A stretch of DNA of 64,000 bases from CAVVDY01 sp963815775 (GCA_963815775.1 CAWFIB010000005.1:124001-188000), one strand, 5' to 3'; shown: positions 1 to 8,617, counted from the first letter of the stretch. A program made the numbers and translations. The notes: generated from the letters alone by a model not told the origin.

Positions 1-592
1 CGGCTTGACGCGTGATCTTGCGGCGAGCGATGGTGTTTACTCCTCCCGCGCAACCGATACAAAGAGTGCCGATCTCCTCGCTGTCGAGGTTCAGGAAATA
101 TTTGGACCGCAAAACACCACCTTTAAACTCTGTGGCGCCAGTGAGCCCGGTCTCCTCGTCAACCGTGAAGATGAACTCCAGTGGACCGTGAGCGATGTCC
201 TTGCTTTCCATAACGGCGAGGGCTGCCGCTACTCCGATGCCGTTGTCGGCGCCCAGCGTGGTGCCCATGGCCTTGACCCAGTCGCCATCGCGAGCCACCT
301 TGATCGGATCGTGGTCAAAGTTGTGCTCCGTGCCCTCATCCTTTTCGCACACCATATCGAGGTGGCCCTGCAAGAGGGACATCGGCGCCCGCTCACGGCC
401 GCGGTGTGCGGGCTTGCGAATGATTAGATTGCCGGTGCGGTCCTCGATGATCTCCAGTCCGAGGCGGCGGGCCTGAGCCATCACGTACTCGCGGACTTTG
501 CCTTCTTTTTTCGAAGGGCGTGGAATGTTGGTTAAGGCGTCAAAGTGCTTCCATAACGGCTGGGGTTCGAGATTCAAAAGTGCTGGTGTCAT
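1..592 (-). CDS. pepD: Xaa-His (beta-Ala-His) dipeptidase PepD, N-terminal part
   Basis: Translating the minus strand from ATG 592 gives about 197 residues that run off the left edge. The protein is an M20-family metal-dependent aminopeptidase/dipeptidase of the PepD type, which hydrolyses small peptides such as Xaa-His in the cytoplasm. Visible M20 landmarks are GHLDMV near residue 76 (metal His and catalytic Asp), GADNGIG near 114 (bridging Asp) and VDEETG near 144 (general-base and metal Glu). The length before the first metal motif fits the family. The C-terminal half lies outside the window. It is divergent from the riboswitch operon on the other strand. Confidence 0.93.
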   Translation of the reverse strand, partial: MTPALLNLEPQPLWKHFDALTNIPRPSKKEGKVREYVMAQARRLGLEIIEDRTGNLIIRKPAHRGRERAPMSLLQGHLDMVCEKDEGTEHNFDHDPIKVARDGDWVKAMGTTLGADNGIGVAAALAVMESKDIAHGPLEFIFTVDEETGLTGATEFKGGVLRSKYFLNLDSEEIGTLCIGCAGGVNTIARRKITRQA

Positions 593-959
593 ATTGCTCC
601 CGTTTGTTGCTATGTGAGTATTGAATAACCTTTGGCGTTCAGTGCGCAAGCGGCATCGTCTTTTGCCCTTCAGCGCACGACAATTCTGAGATGTACCTGG
701 TGGAAACTCGCGGAGGGAACTCCTGAGTCTGCTCAGGAGTCATCAGCTGCCGGCAGCAGCGGTTAACGGTGGTACTCCTTCACCGGAAAAAGATGATAGC
801 AGACGGAGCCTTTCAACCTGCAGACAACGGAGGCGGCGCCAGATCGCCCAGCGATGCAAGGTAACGAAATCCCCTGGCCGCACTTCTTTTGGGCGACGTG
901 CTATGGCTTGACTTCCACTTTGGCCATGGTCTATCAAAGAGACGTACAACCTGCATAAA
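593..959. other. Intergenic region with no supported gene
   Basis: This gap separates divergent pepD and the fluoride-riboswitch operon. Short frames occur on both strands, but none has family resemblance or a convincing ribosome binding site. It should contain the promoters for both directions. I cannot place a clear -35/-10 pair. Confidence 0.5.
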
Positions 960-1021
960 GGGTGAAGGAGTTCACCTTAGAACCGCTGTCCCAGCCTAAC
1001 GCGGACAGATGATGACTCCTG
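960..1021 (+). promoter_or_regulatory. Fluoride riboswitch (crcB motif)
   Basis: The segment matches the crcB-motif aptamer closely. Stem P1 is GGTGAA (961-966) with TTCACC (971-976). The P1 loop GGAGT (967-971) can pair with ACTCC (1015-1019), the pseudoknot of this class. The conserved AACCGC lies at 981-986, followed by stem TGTCC/GGACA, and the 3' GATGACTCCT closes it. In the well-studied Thermotoga aptamer the equivalent pair is GGTGT/ACACC, so the pairing is preserved with changed bases. It lies about 70 nt upstream of the first ORF of an operon that encodes the FluC fluoride channel. It should raise expression when fluoride binds. Confidence 0.95.
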
Positions 1022-1045
1022 ACGGGGGAAACTTGTCTCGGAGTC
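1014..1045 (+). promoter_or_regulatory. Candidate expression-platform hairpin competing with the riboswitch pseudoknot
   Basis: GACTCC (1014-1019) is exactly complementary to GGAGTC (1040-1045), with an extra GAC/GTC pairing inside. The 5' arm is the same strand that forms the aptamer pseudoknot, so the two folds exclude each other. No T-run follows the hairpin, so it is not a classical intrinsic terminator. It may act through Rho, pausing or access to the downstream ribosome binding site. Confidence 0.6.
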
Positions 1046-1092
1046 GCGTCTGTGGCAAGTCTTCCCTACAAATCACATAGGAGCTGCGTTCG

Positions 1093-1287
1093 ATGGCGAA
1101 TGTGCAGTCGACCGTTCACGCGCTTGTAGTCTCGTACCTGCGCCCTTCACACCCGCGACCGGCCGCACGCGAACTCGAAGCCGCCTCGGCCTCTTCTGCG
1201 GCTGAGGACGTAAGGCGCTCTCGTTTGCTGCGATGGATTCTCAAATTGGGCAAAGAGAACCAGCGTGGAGAGAACCAGGTTGCGTGA
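1093..1287 (+). CDS. Small hypothetical ORF directly downstream of the riboswitch
   Basis: A 64-residue frame begins at ATG 1093 with a good ribosome binding site (TAGGAG at 1078-1083, 9 nt away). It ends inside the start of the dynamin-like gene, overlapping it by 23 nt. The peptide is rich in Ala, Arg and Ser and I recognise no domain. Its position and ribosome binding site suggest it is translated, and that its translation is coupled to the dynamin gene, whose GTG start lacks a strong site of its own. A frameshift joining it to the dynamin is another possibility. Confidence 0.5.
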   Translation: MANVQSTVHALVVSYLRPSHPRPAARELEAASASSAAEDVRRSRLLRWILKLGKENQRGENQVA

Positions 1288-3334
1288 CCGTCCCATCACG
1301 TTGAATGGTGCCCAGCGGCAGCACTTGCTCATTACCTGCAAGCACATTGACAAGCTGCTGGGCGACATTGAGGCGACACTGAACGCCGCGGCATCGAAGA
1401 CCGTGTTTCCGAACTATGTCAACGACGTGACCCACGCGCAGCGAAAGACCATCGAGGATTACATTGCGCGGGTGCGTGGTCAGCTCCTGCAAGTGCTCGC
1501 CGGGCAATCGCTGGCCCCCGAAAAGCCCGCCGCGTCGGCCATTCATTCCATCCATGTCAATCTCAGCTTCGTCGACATCGCGATTGCGGAGCTTGCGCCC
1601 CATTACATGCGAGGCTATGGCCCGGTTCCCGAGCAAGGCGCTGCTGATCTCAACGGCATAGTGACGGAGTTGCAATCGGCCATCAAGGAGCTGACCCGCT
1701 ACGTGCTGCAGCCCCGCGCCGGCGATCTGCGCGAACGAGTTCAACAACTGGCGCAGGAGGGTTGGGACGTGGCAGGCCTGCGGCTCCTGGCAGACATTAT
1801 CGACCGCCATGGGCTGACGGAATTTCGCCCGGCCATCACCATGCTGCTCGATCGCGCAGAAGATACGGCGCTGGAAATCGCCGTGTTTGGGCGTGTCAGC
1901 ACCGGCAAGTCCTCCCTGCTGAATCACGTGATTGGCGCCGACCTGCTGCCGGTGGGGGTCACGCCCATCACGGCGGTGCCGACCAGGATCGGCTACGGGC
2001 AAAAGCCCTTGGTAAAGGTTTGGCAGGAAGGCTTGGGGGTTTCCCAGCACCGGGTGGAAGAGCTGCCTTCGTTTGTTGATGAACGGCAAAATCCGGAGAA
2101 CCGCAAACGGGTTGGCCGGATACTGGTGTTATACCCATCGGAGCGCCTGCGCGAGGGGATCGTTTTTGTAGACACGCCCGGCGTAGGATCGCTGGCGACC
2201 CGGGGTGCAGCCGAGACGCTCGCCTATCTGCCGCGCTGCGATGCCGGTATCGTGCTGGTGGATGCTGGATCCACTCTCACTCCGGACGATCTCACCCTGA
2301 TTCGCGCCTTGATCCACGCCGGTACGGCCACCACTGTACTGGTCAGCAAAGCCGACCTTCTTTCGCAAGCCGACCTTGACCAACAGATTGCCTATGTGAC
2401 GCGGCAACTTCAGAACGAGGTGGACGCCGAGCTGTCGATTCGTGCCGTGAGCGTTGTGCCGGGCCATGCGGAACTGCTGGAACGATGGTTCTCCGAGGAA
2501 CTGTCTCCGCTCTATGAGCGTAAACAGCGCCTGCTGCAAGAGTCGCTGGCCAGAAAGACACTCATGCTGGCTGGTGCGGTGCGCTCCACGCTGGAGGCGC
2601 TGGTTTCCTACCCGCGGCCCGAGGGCGACGACCGCATACAGTTGGAAGAGATCGATCTTGAGCTGAGGCGAAGTGCGGGTCATCTGCAAACCTTCCAAAC
2701 CGAGTTGCGACGCAGAACCGATGAAATCCCGCGACTCAGTTCCTTCATTGTGGAAAAGGCAGGCGAAACCATAGCTGATCTTTGGGCCGGCGAACGGGAG
2801 GTGGACTGTGCTGAGGTCCTGCGGAGTACGGCATCGGAGGTAGCCCTAGAACTGGCCGGCGAGGTCCGCAGCAAACTGTCGCGGGTACAACAGAGGATGC
2901 AACAGGAGCTGTCAAAGGCGTCAGCTTTGCTGAGATCTACAGACGTACCCCACGCGGAGGATCTCCAGGTGCCGGCGGAAATGCCGGTGTTTCACATTAA
3001 TCAACAGAGCGAATTTGCGCGCCGGCCGATCTACGCAACCCTGGGAAGGTGGCTCCGGGTCCGCGCGGCCACGGGCATCTTGCGGCCCTATGAGGGCGGG
3101 CTGCATCAGGCGCTGGAGAGCTATTCGCGCTTGCTGTACTCGTGGGGAATTGACGCCAGTTCAGATATGGAACGCCGTTTTGACAGCTTTGCCAACCGGT
3201 ATCGGGCACAGTTGGAACGGCTCTTGCTGGATCGGCAACGAACCAGGGTCGATTCCGACCGAGTGAAATCCGACCTGGAGAGCCTGTCCACGATGTTGGT
3301 TGCCGAGACAGATAATGCAGCGATAGCTTCCTGA
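1265..3334 (+). CDS. Dynamin-like GTPase, first copy of the fluoride operon
   Basis: This is a 689-residue P-loop GTPase of the bacterial dynamin-like type. G1 is GRVSTGKS (about residues 209-216). The G2 region is PITAVPT, and G3 is DTPGVGS (303-309). G4 is SKAD (361-364), slightly off the usual NKxD/TKxD. About 200 helical residues precede the GTPase domain and a long, charged, partly coiled-coil stalk follows it, as in membrane-remodelling dynamins. The start is GTG 1265. An in-frame stop at 1211 limits upstream choices, and the start overlaps the preceding small ORF. It is the first large gene after the riboswitch, with fluC 33 nt downstream. The substrate membrane and partners are unknown. 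A partner relationship with the second dynamin at 5649-7427 is inferred. Confidence 0.9.
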   Translation: MERTRLRDRPITLNGAQRQHLLITCKHIDKLLGDIEATLNAAASKTVFPNYVNDVTHAQRKTIEDYIARVRGQLLQVLAGQSLAPEKPAASAIHSIHVNLSFVDIAIAELAPHYMRGYGPVPEQGAADLNGIVTELQSAIKELTRYVLQPRAGDLRERVQQLAQEGWDVAGLRLLADIIDRHGLTEFRPAITMLLDRAEDTALEIAVFGRVSTGKSSLLNHVIGADLLPVGVTPITAVPTRIGYGQKPLVKVWQEGLGVSQHRVEELPSFVDERQNPENRKRVGRILVLYPSERLREGIVFVDTPGVGSLATRGAAETLAYLPRCDAGIVLVDAGSTLTPDDLTLIRALIHAGTATTVLVSKADLLSQADLDQQIAYVTRQLQNEVDAELSIRAVSVVPGHAELLERWFSEELSPLYERKQRLLQESLARKTLMLAGAVRSTLEALVSYPRPEGDDRIQLEEIDLELRRSAGHLQTFQTELRRRTDEIPRLSSFIVEKAGETIADLWAGEREVDCAEVLRSTASEVALELAGEVRSKLSRVQQRMQQELSKASALLRSTDVPHAEDLQVPAEMPVFHINQQSEFARRPIYATLGRWLRVRAATGILRPYEGGLHQALESYSRLLYSWGIDASSDMERRFDSFANRYRAQLERLLLDRQRTRVDSDRVKSDLESLSTMLVAETDNAAIAS

Positions 3335-3367
3335 GTCGTATGCCTGAGTCAGAGAGGAACGTAAACC

Positions 3368-3742
3368 TTGCTGAAATATGTTGTGATTGGTGTGGGGGGC
3401 TTCTTCGGCGCAGTGGTCCGCTACGCGATAGGAAGTTACATTGGCGGCCGCTTGGGAGTCCGCTTTCCGCTTGGTACCTTCGTCATCAATGTGAGCGGAT
3501 CGTTTCTGATTGGGCTCACTATGGCTTTGCTTGCCAGGACGACAGCGAGTGCCTATTGGCGATATCTGATTCCCATCGGCTTTATCGGTGCGTACACAAC
3601 GTTCTCGACGTTTGAGTACGAAACGCTGCGTGCCATACAGGATGGTCAACTCATGACCGGATTGCTCAACGTGGCGCTGAGCCTGGTGGTTGGCTTCATC
3701 GCCGTGTGGGCCGGCGTAGCGGCAGGGCAGGTACTGGCATGA
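3368..3742 (+). CDS. fluC: Fluoride ion channel FluC/CrcB
   Basis: This 124-residue protein with four hydrophobic segments matches the FluC/CrcB family, dual-topology dimeric channels that export fluoride down its gradient. Diagnostic stretches are GAVVRY near the N-terminus, NVSGSFLIG in the second helix, and GFIGAYTTFSTFEYE, which carries the conserved pore Phe/Thr/Ser residues. The start appears to be TTG 3368, with AGAGG about 11 nt upstream. FluC is the classic target of the fluoride riboswitch, which agrees with the motif at 960-1021. DUF190 genes follow, a known association with crcB. Confidence 0.96.
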   Translation: MLKYVVIGVGGFFGAVVRYAIGSYIGGRLGVRFPLGTFVINVSGSFLIGLTMALLARTTASAYWRYLIPIGFIGAYTTFSTFEYETLRAIQDGQLMTGLLNVALSLVVGFIAVWAGVAAGQVLA

Positions 3743-3795
3743 AAGATCAGTTTGTCCCGGTTGCCCCCGATACCTCCATCGCGATAGGAGCGTAA

Positions 3796-4521
3796 ATGCT
3801 AAATACAGGACCCGCTAAAAAGGTGACCGTGTACGTGATGGAGGGCCAGACCTATCACGGCACGGCCTGCTATGCCGCAATCCTCGATTACCTTTTTTTT
3901 CGTGGCATCTCGGATGCGACTGTGGTGCGCGGCATAGCCGGTTTTGGCACCGACCACAAACTGCATACCAGCCGGCTGGTAGACCTGGCCGACCAAATGC
4001 CAATCAAGATCGAGTTTCTCGAAACTGCGGAGCGGGTGCAGGAGGTCTTGCCCAAGCTGACGGAAATGGCGTGCCACGGAATCATTGAGGTCCACGACAC
4101 CACTGTCATAAGGCCTATTTCTCCAGGCAAGAAGTTGCAACCGGAAGTCCCGCCCGCCAAGCTGCAGTCCCAAGCGAAAATGATGCGCGTCCTGATTGGC
4201 GAGCACGACAAGTGGAATGGCAGACCTCTACACGAAGCGCTGGTGCAAGCCTTTCGGGCAAATGACATCGCGGGCGTTACGGTTTACCGCGGGATCCTCG
4301 GTTATGGCGCCAACCGGCGGGTACACAAAGAATCAACTTTGAACTTGTCGCATGATGCGCCCATCCTGCTGACCGTGGTTGACACGGAAGAGAAGTTGCG
4401 TGCACTCGTGCCGGTTTTGGATCAGATGGTATTGCAAGGCCTGGTAGTGCTTTCCGACGTAGACATTATTAAGTACTCCCATGCCCAGCCGCTGCCGAAT
4501 GCAGAGGAGAACCGGAAATGA
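3796..4521 (+). CDS. Tandem DUF190 protein
   Basis: The 241-residue protein carries two DUF190 domains, roughly residues 8-110 and 128-230. Both show the family pattern of a PII-like ferredoxin fold, with G-R-P-L/T-Y-H near the first strand, a V-Y/V-R-G-I-x-G-F/Y-G turn, and an aspartate-rich C-terminal strand. DUF190 proteins are commonly encoded next to crcB, and a regulatory or sensory role has been suggested but not established. The stop overlaps the next start (ATGA at 4518). A two-domain fusion is less usual than single-domain copies. Confidence 0.88.
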   Translation: MLNTGPAKKVTVYVMEGQTYHGTACYAAILDYLFFRGISDATVVRGIAGFGTDHKLHTSRLVDLADQMPIKIEFLETAERVQEVLPKLTEMACHGIIEVHDTTVIRPISPGKKLQPEVPPAKLQSQAKMMRVLIGEHDKWNGRPLHEALVQAFRANDIAGVTVYRGILGYGANRRVHKESTLNLSHDAPILLTVVDTEEKLRALVPVLDQMVLQGLVVLSDVDIIKYSHAQPLPNAEENRK

Positions 4522-4871
4522 AACTGGAAGGCAGAGCGAAGATGCTGCGCATTCATTTTGGCGAGGATGACCAGTGGCAAGGACGGCCACTCTATAAGGC
4601 AATTGTGGAGCGCTGCCGCAAGTTGGACATCGCTGGAGCTACCGTGTACCGCGGAATTGCGGGATATGGCGCCAGCACCATCATTCACCGTTCCCACCTG
4701 CTGCAGTTCTCGGCAGATGCTCCCATCATGGTGCAGATCATCGACACCGCAGAAAACATTCAGCGTCTCCTCCCAGCCCTCGATGAGATGGTCCGCGAAG
4801 GACTGATCGCAATGTCCGACGTCGAGGTGATCAAGTATGTGCATCAGGAGGGACTAAGGTCGCAGCCGTGA
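4518..4871 (+). CDS. Single-domain DUF190 protein
   Basis: This 117-residue protein is a third DUF190 domain, closest in pattern to the second half of its neighbour. It shares G-R-P-L-Y-K-A, the V-Y-R-G-I-A-G-Y-G turn and the terminal S-D-V-E-V-I-K-Y strand. It overlaps the upstream gene by 4 nt and the downstream NTPase gene by 4 nt, so it is translated as part of the same operon. The ligand and function are unknown. PII-like folds often bind nucleotides and form trimers, so the two DUF190 proteins could co-assemble, but that is inference. Confidence 0.9.
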   Translation: MKLEGRAKMLRIHFGEDDQWQGRPLYKAIVERCRKLDIAGATVYRGIAGYGASTIIHRSHLLQFSADAPIMVQIIDTAENIQRLLPALDEMVREGLIAMSDVEVIKYVHQEGLRSQP

Positions 4872-5656
4872 AGTCGCATTCCGATAAGGGTGGTTCAGGG
4901 AAGGCCCGGCCCAGAGCAGATGCCGGCGCCGGCATCTTGAACCGCGCCGAAGAGTCGGAGGCGCTACGTGAGCGACTGGCGCAACGGCGAGCGTTTCTCT
5001 TCCATGGACCGGCGGGGGTTGGCAAAACATTGCTCTTGTCGGAAGTGGTTAGTGAGTTCCCGGACATTCTCTACAGCCGCAGCAATCCCACGCCCCAGGC
5101 GCTGTACCGGAATTTGGCGGATTTGCTTTTAGCGGCGGGGCATCCGGTATTCAAGCGATCGTGCCCCAACGGACCGGCGTCGCTGCAGCCGAAGAGCGCC
5201 GTTTCCCTCAAAGGACTGGTGCGGGACGCCCTGCTCAACTCCAGGTACCTGATCGTCGTCGATCACCTGGCGCGCCCGTCGCATGCGCTGGGTGCAACGG
5301 TCCGTGAGCTGCTGCTGAATTGGTCGGTCCCGGTTATCGCCGTTGCTCGCTCTGCTCATATGGAAGATGTGGGATTTGTGTTGCCGCTCTTCCCCGATCG
5401 CAGCGACAGGCTGGCCTTAAGAAACTTCGATCCCGATCGCGCCGCGGAGTTTGCGGCAACATGCGCGCGGAGAGAGGGTTTGAATGCGGAGAATCTGGCG
5501 CAGTTTCTCGATCGAGTCGTCGAACACAGCGACGGTAACCCGGGGGCGATGCTGCGCATGATTCGCTTAGCTCGCGATCCCCGATACGTTCATGAAAACC
5601 GGATCAAGATCACCCCGCTGTACATCGATTACAAAATCGCGACGGTGAATGACTGA
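4868..5656 (+). CDS. P-loop NTPase (AAA/STAND-like ATPase)
   Basis: The 262-residue protein starts at GTG 4868, inside the stop of the preceding gene. It has a Walker A motif GPAGVGKT at about residues 47-54 and a Walker B-like strand YLIVVDH near 130. A later H-S-D-G-N-P-G-A segment resembles the end of the ATPase core in AAA/MNS-type STAND proteins. No sensor or effector domain is fused, and no transmembrane segment is evident. It overlaps the following dynamin gene by 8 nt. It could be a switch ATPase that works with the dynamins. The precise function is unknown. Confidence 0.8.
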   Translation: MKSHSDKGGSGKARPRADAGAGILNRAEESEALRERLAQRRAFLFHGPAGVGKTLLLSEVVSEFPDILYSRSNPTPQALYRNLADLLLAAGHPVFKRSCPNGPASLQPKSAVSLKGLVRDALLNSRYLIVVDHLARPSHALGATVRELLLNWSVPVIAVARSAHMEDVGFVLPLFPDRSDRLALRNFDPDRAAEFAATCARREGLNAENLAQFLDRVVEHSDGNPGAMLRMIRLARDPRYVHENRIKITPLYIDYKIATVND

Positions 5657-7427
5657 TGGGATGCTCGCAGTTCGACAAGTGAGCCACATGCAAAATGTAG
5701 AAAATATACCCGCAGCGAACCCGGTCGCACATGCGGTGGGGGAGGCGCAGGCACTTTCGCGGCTGGCGGAGATTGCCGCGGGGCTGGGCGAGCCCTCGAC
5801 CACAGAGGATATTCGCCGGCTGCTCTCCAGGGTCAAGGGAGGCCGCTTCTTCGTTGCCTGCGTCGGCCAATTCAAACGCGGCAAGTCCACGCTGCTCGAT
5901 GCGCTAGTCGGAGAAGAGATTTTGCCTACCGGGGTCGTGCCGGTCACGACTGTACCCACCGTGCTCCGCTATGGCGCGCAGAGAACTGCCCGCGTTCTCA
6001 TCGACGGCGAGTGGAAGACAATTCGTCCCGAGGAGCTTTCTCAGTATGTCTCCGAGGAGCTCAATCCAGAGAACAGGAAGCGGGTGGAAGGGGTAGAGGC
6101 GTTTCTCACCTCACCATTGCTGGCTTCCGGGATGTGCCTGGTCGACACGCCTGGCATCGGGTCCGTGTTTTCCGGTAACACCGCGGCCACCAGGGATTTC
6201 ATCCCGCAGATTGACGCTGCCATCCTGGTGGTCGGCGCCGACCCACCCATTTCCGGTGAGGAGGCGGCGCTGGTCGAGGCGGTAGCCGCGAACGTTGACC
6301 ATATTGTGATTGTCCTGAACAAGATCGACCGCGTCTCAACCGCCGAGCGGCAACAGGCAGCGGCATTTGCCGGCAAGGTGTTGGAGGCACGCCTGAAAAA
6401 GCCGGTCGGCCGGATTTACGAAGTCAGCGCGCTGGGCAATCTGAATCAATCCCACAGCGGCGACGACTGGAACATCCTGACCGAGGACCTGACCCGGTTG
6501 GCGAAGAGTTCGGGGCAGGACATGACCCGTTCCGCAGCCGAGCGCGGGCTGAGGCGGTTCTCCGCATCGCTACAACGTTCGGTTGACGAACGGATCCGGG
6601 CTTTGCGAGAGCCCATCGATGATTCCGAGCAACGCATCGCCCATCTTCGGCAGACGGTCAGCCAGGCGGAGCAATCCTTGCGCGATCTCGGAGCCCTGTT
6701 TTCCGCCGAGCAGATGCGACTGTCAAATATTCTGCTGGCGCGGCGCAAGCAGTTCCTGCAAAACGCTTTTCCCATCGCTCTCAGGGATCTGCGGCAGGAA
6801 ATACGCTCGGTGAGAACCGCATTCGGGCCATCCCTGCGGCGCGAACTGCTGTTGATCTCTCAAACCGTGGCGAGACGGCACGTCATGCCATGGCTTGACG
6901 CCGAAGAGGCCCACGCCGAAGAACTCTACAATACCGTCACCCAGCGCTTCGTGAGTTTCGTCGATGGACTGCTGCAAAGCGTTTCTATGGAGAAGTCGGC
7001 TGCCTTCGCCCATCTGCCAAAATCGCTGGATACCCAGCAGGGCTTTCGCACCCGCTCCCGTTTCTACTTCCACGACATGATCACCCTCGCGCAACCGGCA
7101 TCCCCCCTGCTGTACTGCATAGATATCTTCATGGCGGTGCTTCACCTGCGGCACTGGTTCCGCAAAGATGCCGAGCGATTTCTGGAGACGCTGCTGGACA
7201 CCAATGCTTCCCGGGTTCAGGGCGATGCCGAGCAGCGCGTGGTCGAGAGCCGCCTGCGCCTCGAATCCGAGGTGCGAAAGTTGCTACGGGAAGTGAGCGC
7301 CAGCGCCGAGCAAGCCCTGATAAGTGCCCGAGAGATCATGGCTGCTGGCCAAACCGCGATCGCCGAGGAACTCGAGCGCTTGCGAAACCTGCACGAAGAG
7401 CTGGATGCCTTCGCTGCCATGTCATGA
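5649..7427 (+). CDS. Dynamin-like GTPase, second copy of the fluoride operon
   Basis: This 592-residue GTPase has G1 GQFKRGKST (about residues 73-81), a G2 region VPVTTVPT, G3 DTPGIGS (166-172) and canonical G4 NKID (224-227). A long helical stalk follows. A hydrophobic stretch near residues 477-500 (LAQPASPLLYCIDIFMAVL) could be a membrane-inserting paddle. It differs clearly from the first dynamin, so this is a heterologous pair rather than a recent duplication. Bacterial dynamins often occur as such pairs and fuse, tether or repair membranes. It is the last gene of the operon and overlaps the NTPase gene. Confidence 0.9.
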   Translation: MTDGMLAVRQVSHMQNVENIPAANPVAHAVGEAQALSRLAEIAAGLGEPSTTEDIRRLLSRVKGGRFFVACVGQFKRGKSTLLDALVGEEILPTGVVPVTTVPTVLRYGAQRTARVLIDGEWKTIRPEELSQYVSEELNPENRKRVEGVEAFLTSPLLASGMCLVDTPGIGSVFSGNTAATRDFIPQIDAAILVVGADPPISGEEAALVEAVAANVDHIVIVLNKIDRVSTAERQQAAAFAGKVLEARLKKPVGRIYEVSALGNLNQSHSGDDWNILTEDLTRLAKSSGQDMTRSAAERGLRRFSASLQRSVDERIRALREPIDDSEQRIAHLRQTVSQAEQSLRDLGALFSAEQMRLSNILLARRKQFLQNAFPIALRDLRQEIRSVRTAFGPSLRRELLLISQTVARRHVMPWLDAEEAHAEELYNTVTQRFVSFVDGLLQSVSMEKSAAFAHLPKSLDTQQGFRTRSRFYFHDMITLAQPASPLLYCIDIFMAVLHLRHWFRKDAERFLETLLDTNASRVQGDAEQRVVESRLRLESEVRKLLREVSASAEQALISAREIMAAGQTAIAEELERLRNLHEELDAFAAMS

Positions 7428-7694
7428 CGCCCCGGACCTATTCAGCAGCGCGATATCGGGAGGTTGGCGGCAATTGGTGCATGCGCCGACCGCCTTACAG
7501 CACCTGCGCCTTGAACCCGGACTACGGCAGCGCTTGGGGCAGACCTTACCCGACTCGTCATACACTGACCTGCTGGATGCCATCGCCGCCATCATGATGC
7601 GTCCGCCAGCGCACGGAGGTGCTAGTCAGTTTGGCTGCAGTTTGGCCAGCAGACGAATTGACGGGCATGTAGTAAGCTATTGATGCTACGTCGC

Positions 7695-7808
<114 letters not shown>

Positions 7809-7816
7809 CTTACATC

Positions 7817-8412
7817 CTACTGAACCGTGGATGGCTCCACGGCGGTGAGCGGGTTTAGTGTCCCATTAGTGTCCGATTCGATCTTCCCTGAAGCGGCAAT
7901 CTGGTTTTCCAGCTTTTCCATCGCGTTGCGTACATCATCGGCAGCGGTCTTGATGTAGTACGTTGCCGTGGTGCTCACGTTGGCGTGACGCAGGATTCGC
8001 TGAATCACCATATCCGGCACTCCGAGGCGGTACAGGTTGCTCCCGAGCCCTCGCCGAGCCAAAGGCCGCCGCTGATTGGCTTGAGGTGATCCTCCCAAAT
8101 GTCCCGATAGCCCTTCGCGGTGGAGGGCCGTTTGTGCTGTTCTGTCCAAGGCAGGTAAACGCGCTCCACAAAATCAGCCACGGTCACGATCCTCTCGGCG
8201 GGAACACTGCCGCTGTTGACGCTTGCCATGTGCCGCGCAGCTTCGTTCACGATGTCGGCTGGTGGCCGCTTGCCGCGAGTGGTAACGGGACCGAGTGGAT
8301 GGCTGACTCGCTTGCGTTCTATGGTGCCGCCGATGCAGCGACGTTCCCAGTAGCGGATGTACCAGCGGTCGCCGATTCGAACGATTTGCCCATGCTGTTG
8401 ACGGTTACGCAT
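7817..8412 (-). pseudogene. Tyrosine recombinase (integrase), internally deleted
   Basis: The N-terminal frame from ATG 8412 gives the start of a phage-type integrase, with an arm-binding region and a core-binding segment ending near HLKPISG. It then hits a stop at 8005. The C-terminal end of the catalytic domain lies in another frame (7817 to about 8050). It has R-R-G-L-G-S-N-L-Y-R-L-G, the H-A-N-V-S-T-T box and T-Y-Y, including the nucleophilic Tyr. The first catalytic Arg region and most of the catalytic domain between them are missing. A deletion with frameshift joined the two ends. It lies next to attL and overlaps the KGG gene by 8 nt at its start. Confidence 0.88.
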
Positions 8413-8617
8413 TAGATTTCCCCTTTCTCTTGCGTTCGCGGGCTGCAACGCCTAACTTTGCAATCCGGCTGCGTTCAGCAGCGGACAACTTTTTGGCCCT
8501 TGCTTTCCCGCCCTTGCTGGCAATCTTGGTGATTTCGGAACTAGGCAGGCTTGCCGCTCTCGCCTTTCCGCCAAGACTCCCGAGCGCCTGTGCGTTTGGG
8601 TTCTTCTTGCGTCCCAT
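8405..8617 (-). CDS. Small KGG-motif basic protein
   Basis: From ATG 8617 the frame encodes 70 residues, very rich in Lys, Arg and Ala. It has repeated G-G-K-A-R-A segments (LGGKARAASL and SKGGKARAKKL), which resemble the KGG motif of small stress or nucleic-acid-binding proteins. A longer upstream frame exists but looks non-coding, so ATG 8617 is preferred. It sits between the excisionase-like gene and the integrase, where such proteins are common in acidobacterial integrated elements. Its function is unknown. Confidence 0.65.
   Translation of the reverse strand: MGRKKNPNAQALGSLGGKARAASLPSSEITKIASKGGKARAKKLSAAERSRIAKLGVAARERKRKGKSNA

Noticed and set aside
1241..2089. Minus-strand ORF of 282 residues opposite the first dynamin gene
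   Set aside because: It overlaps the GTPase domain, whose motifs are on the plus strand.
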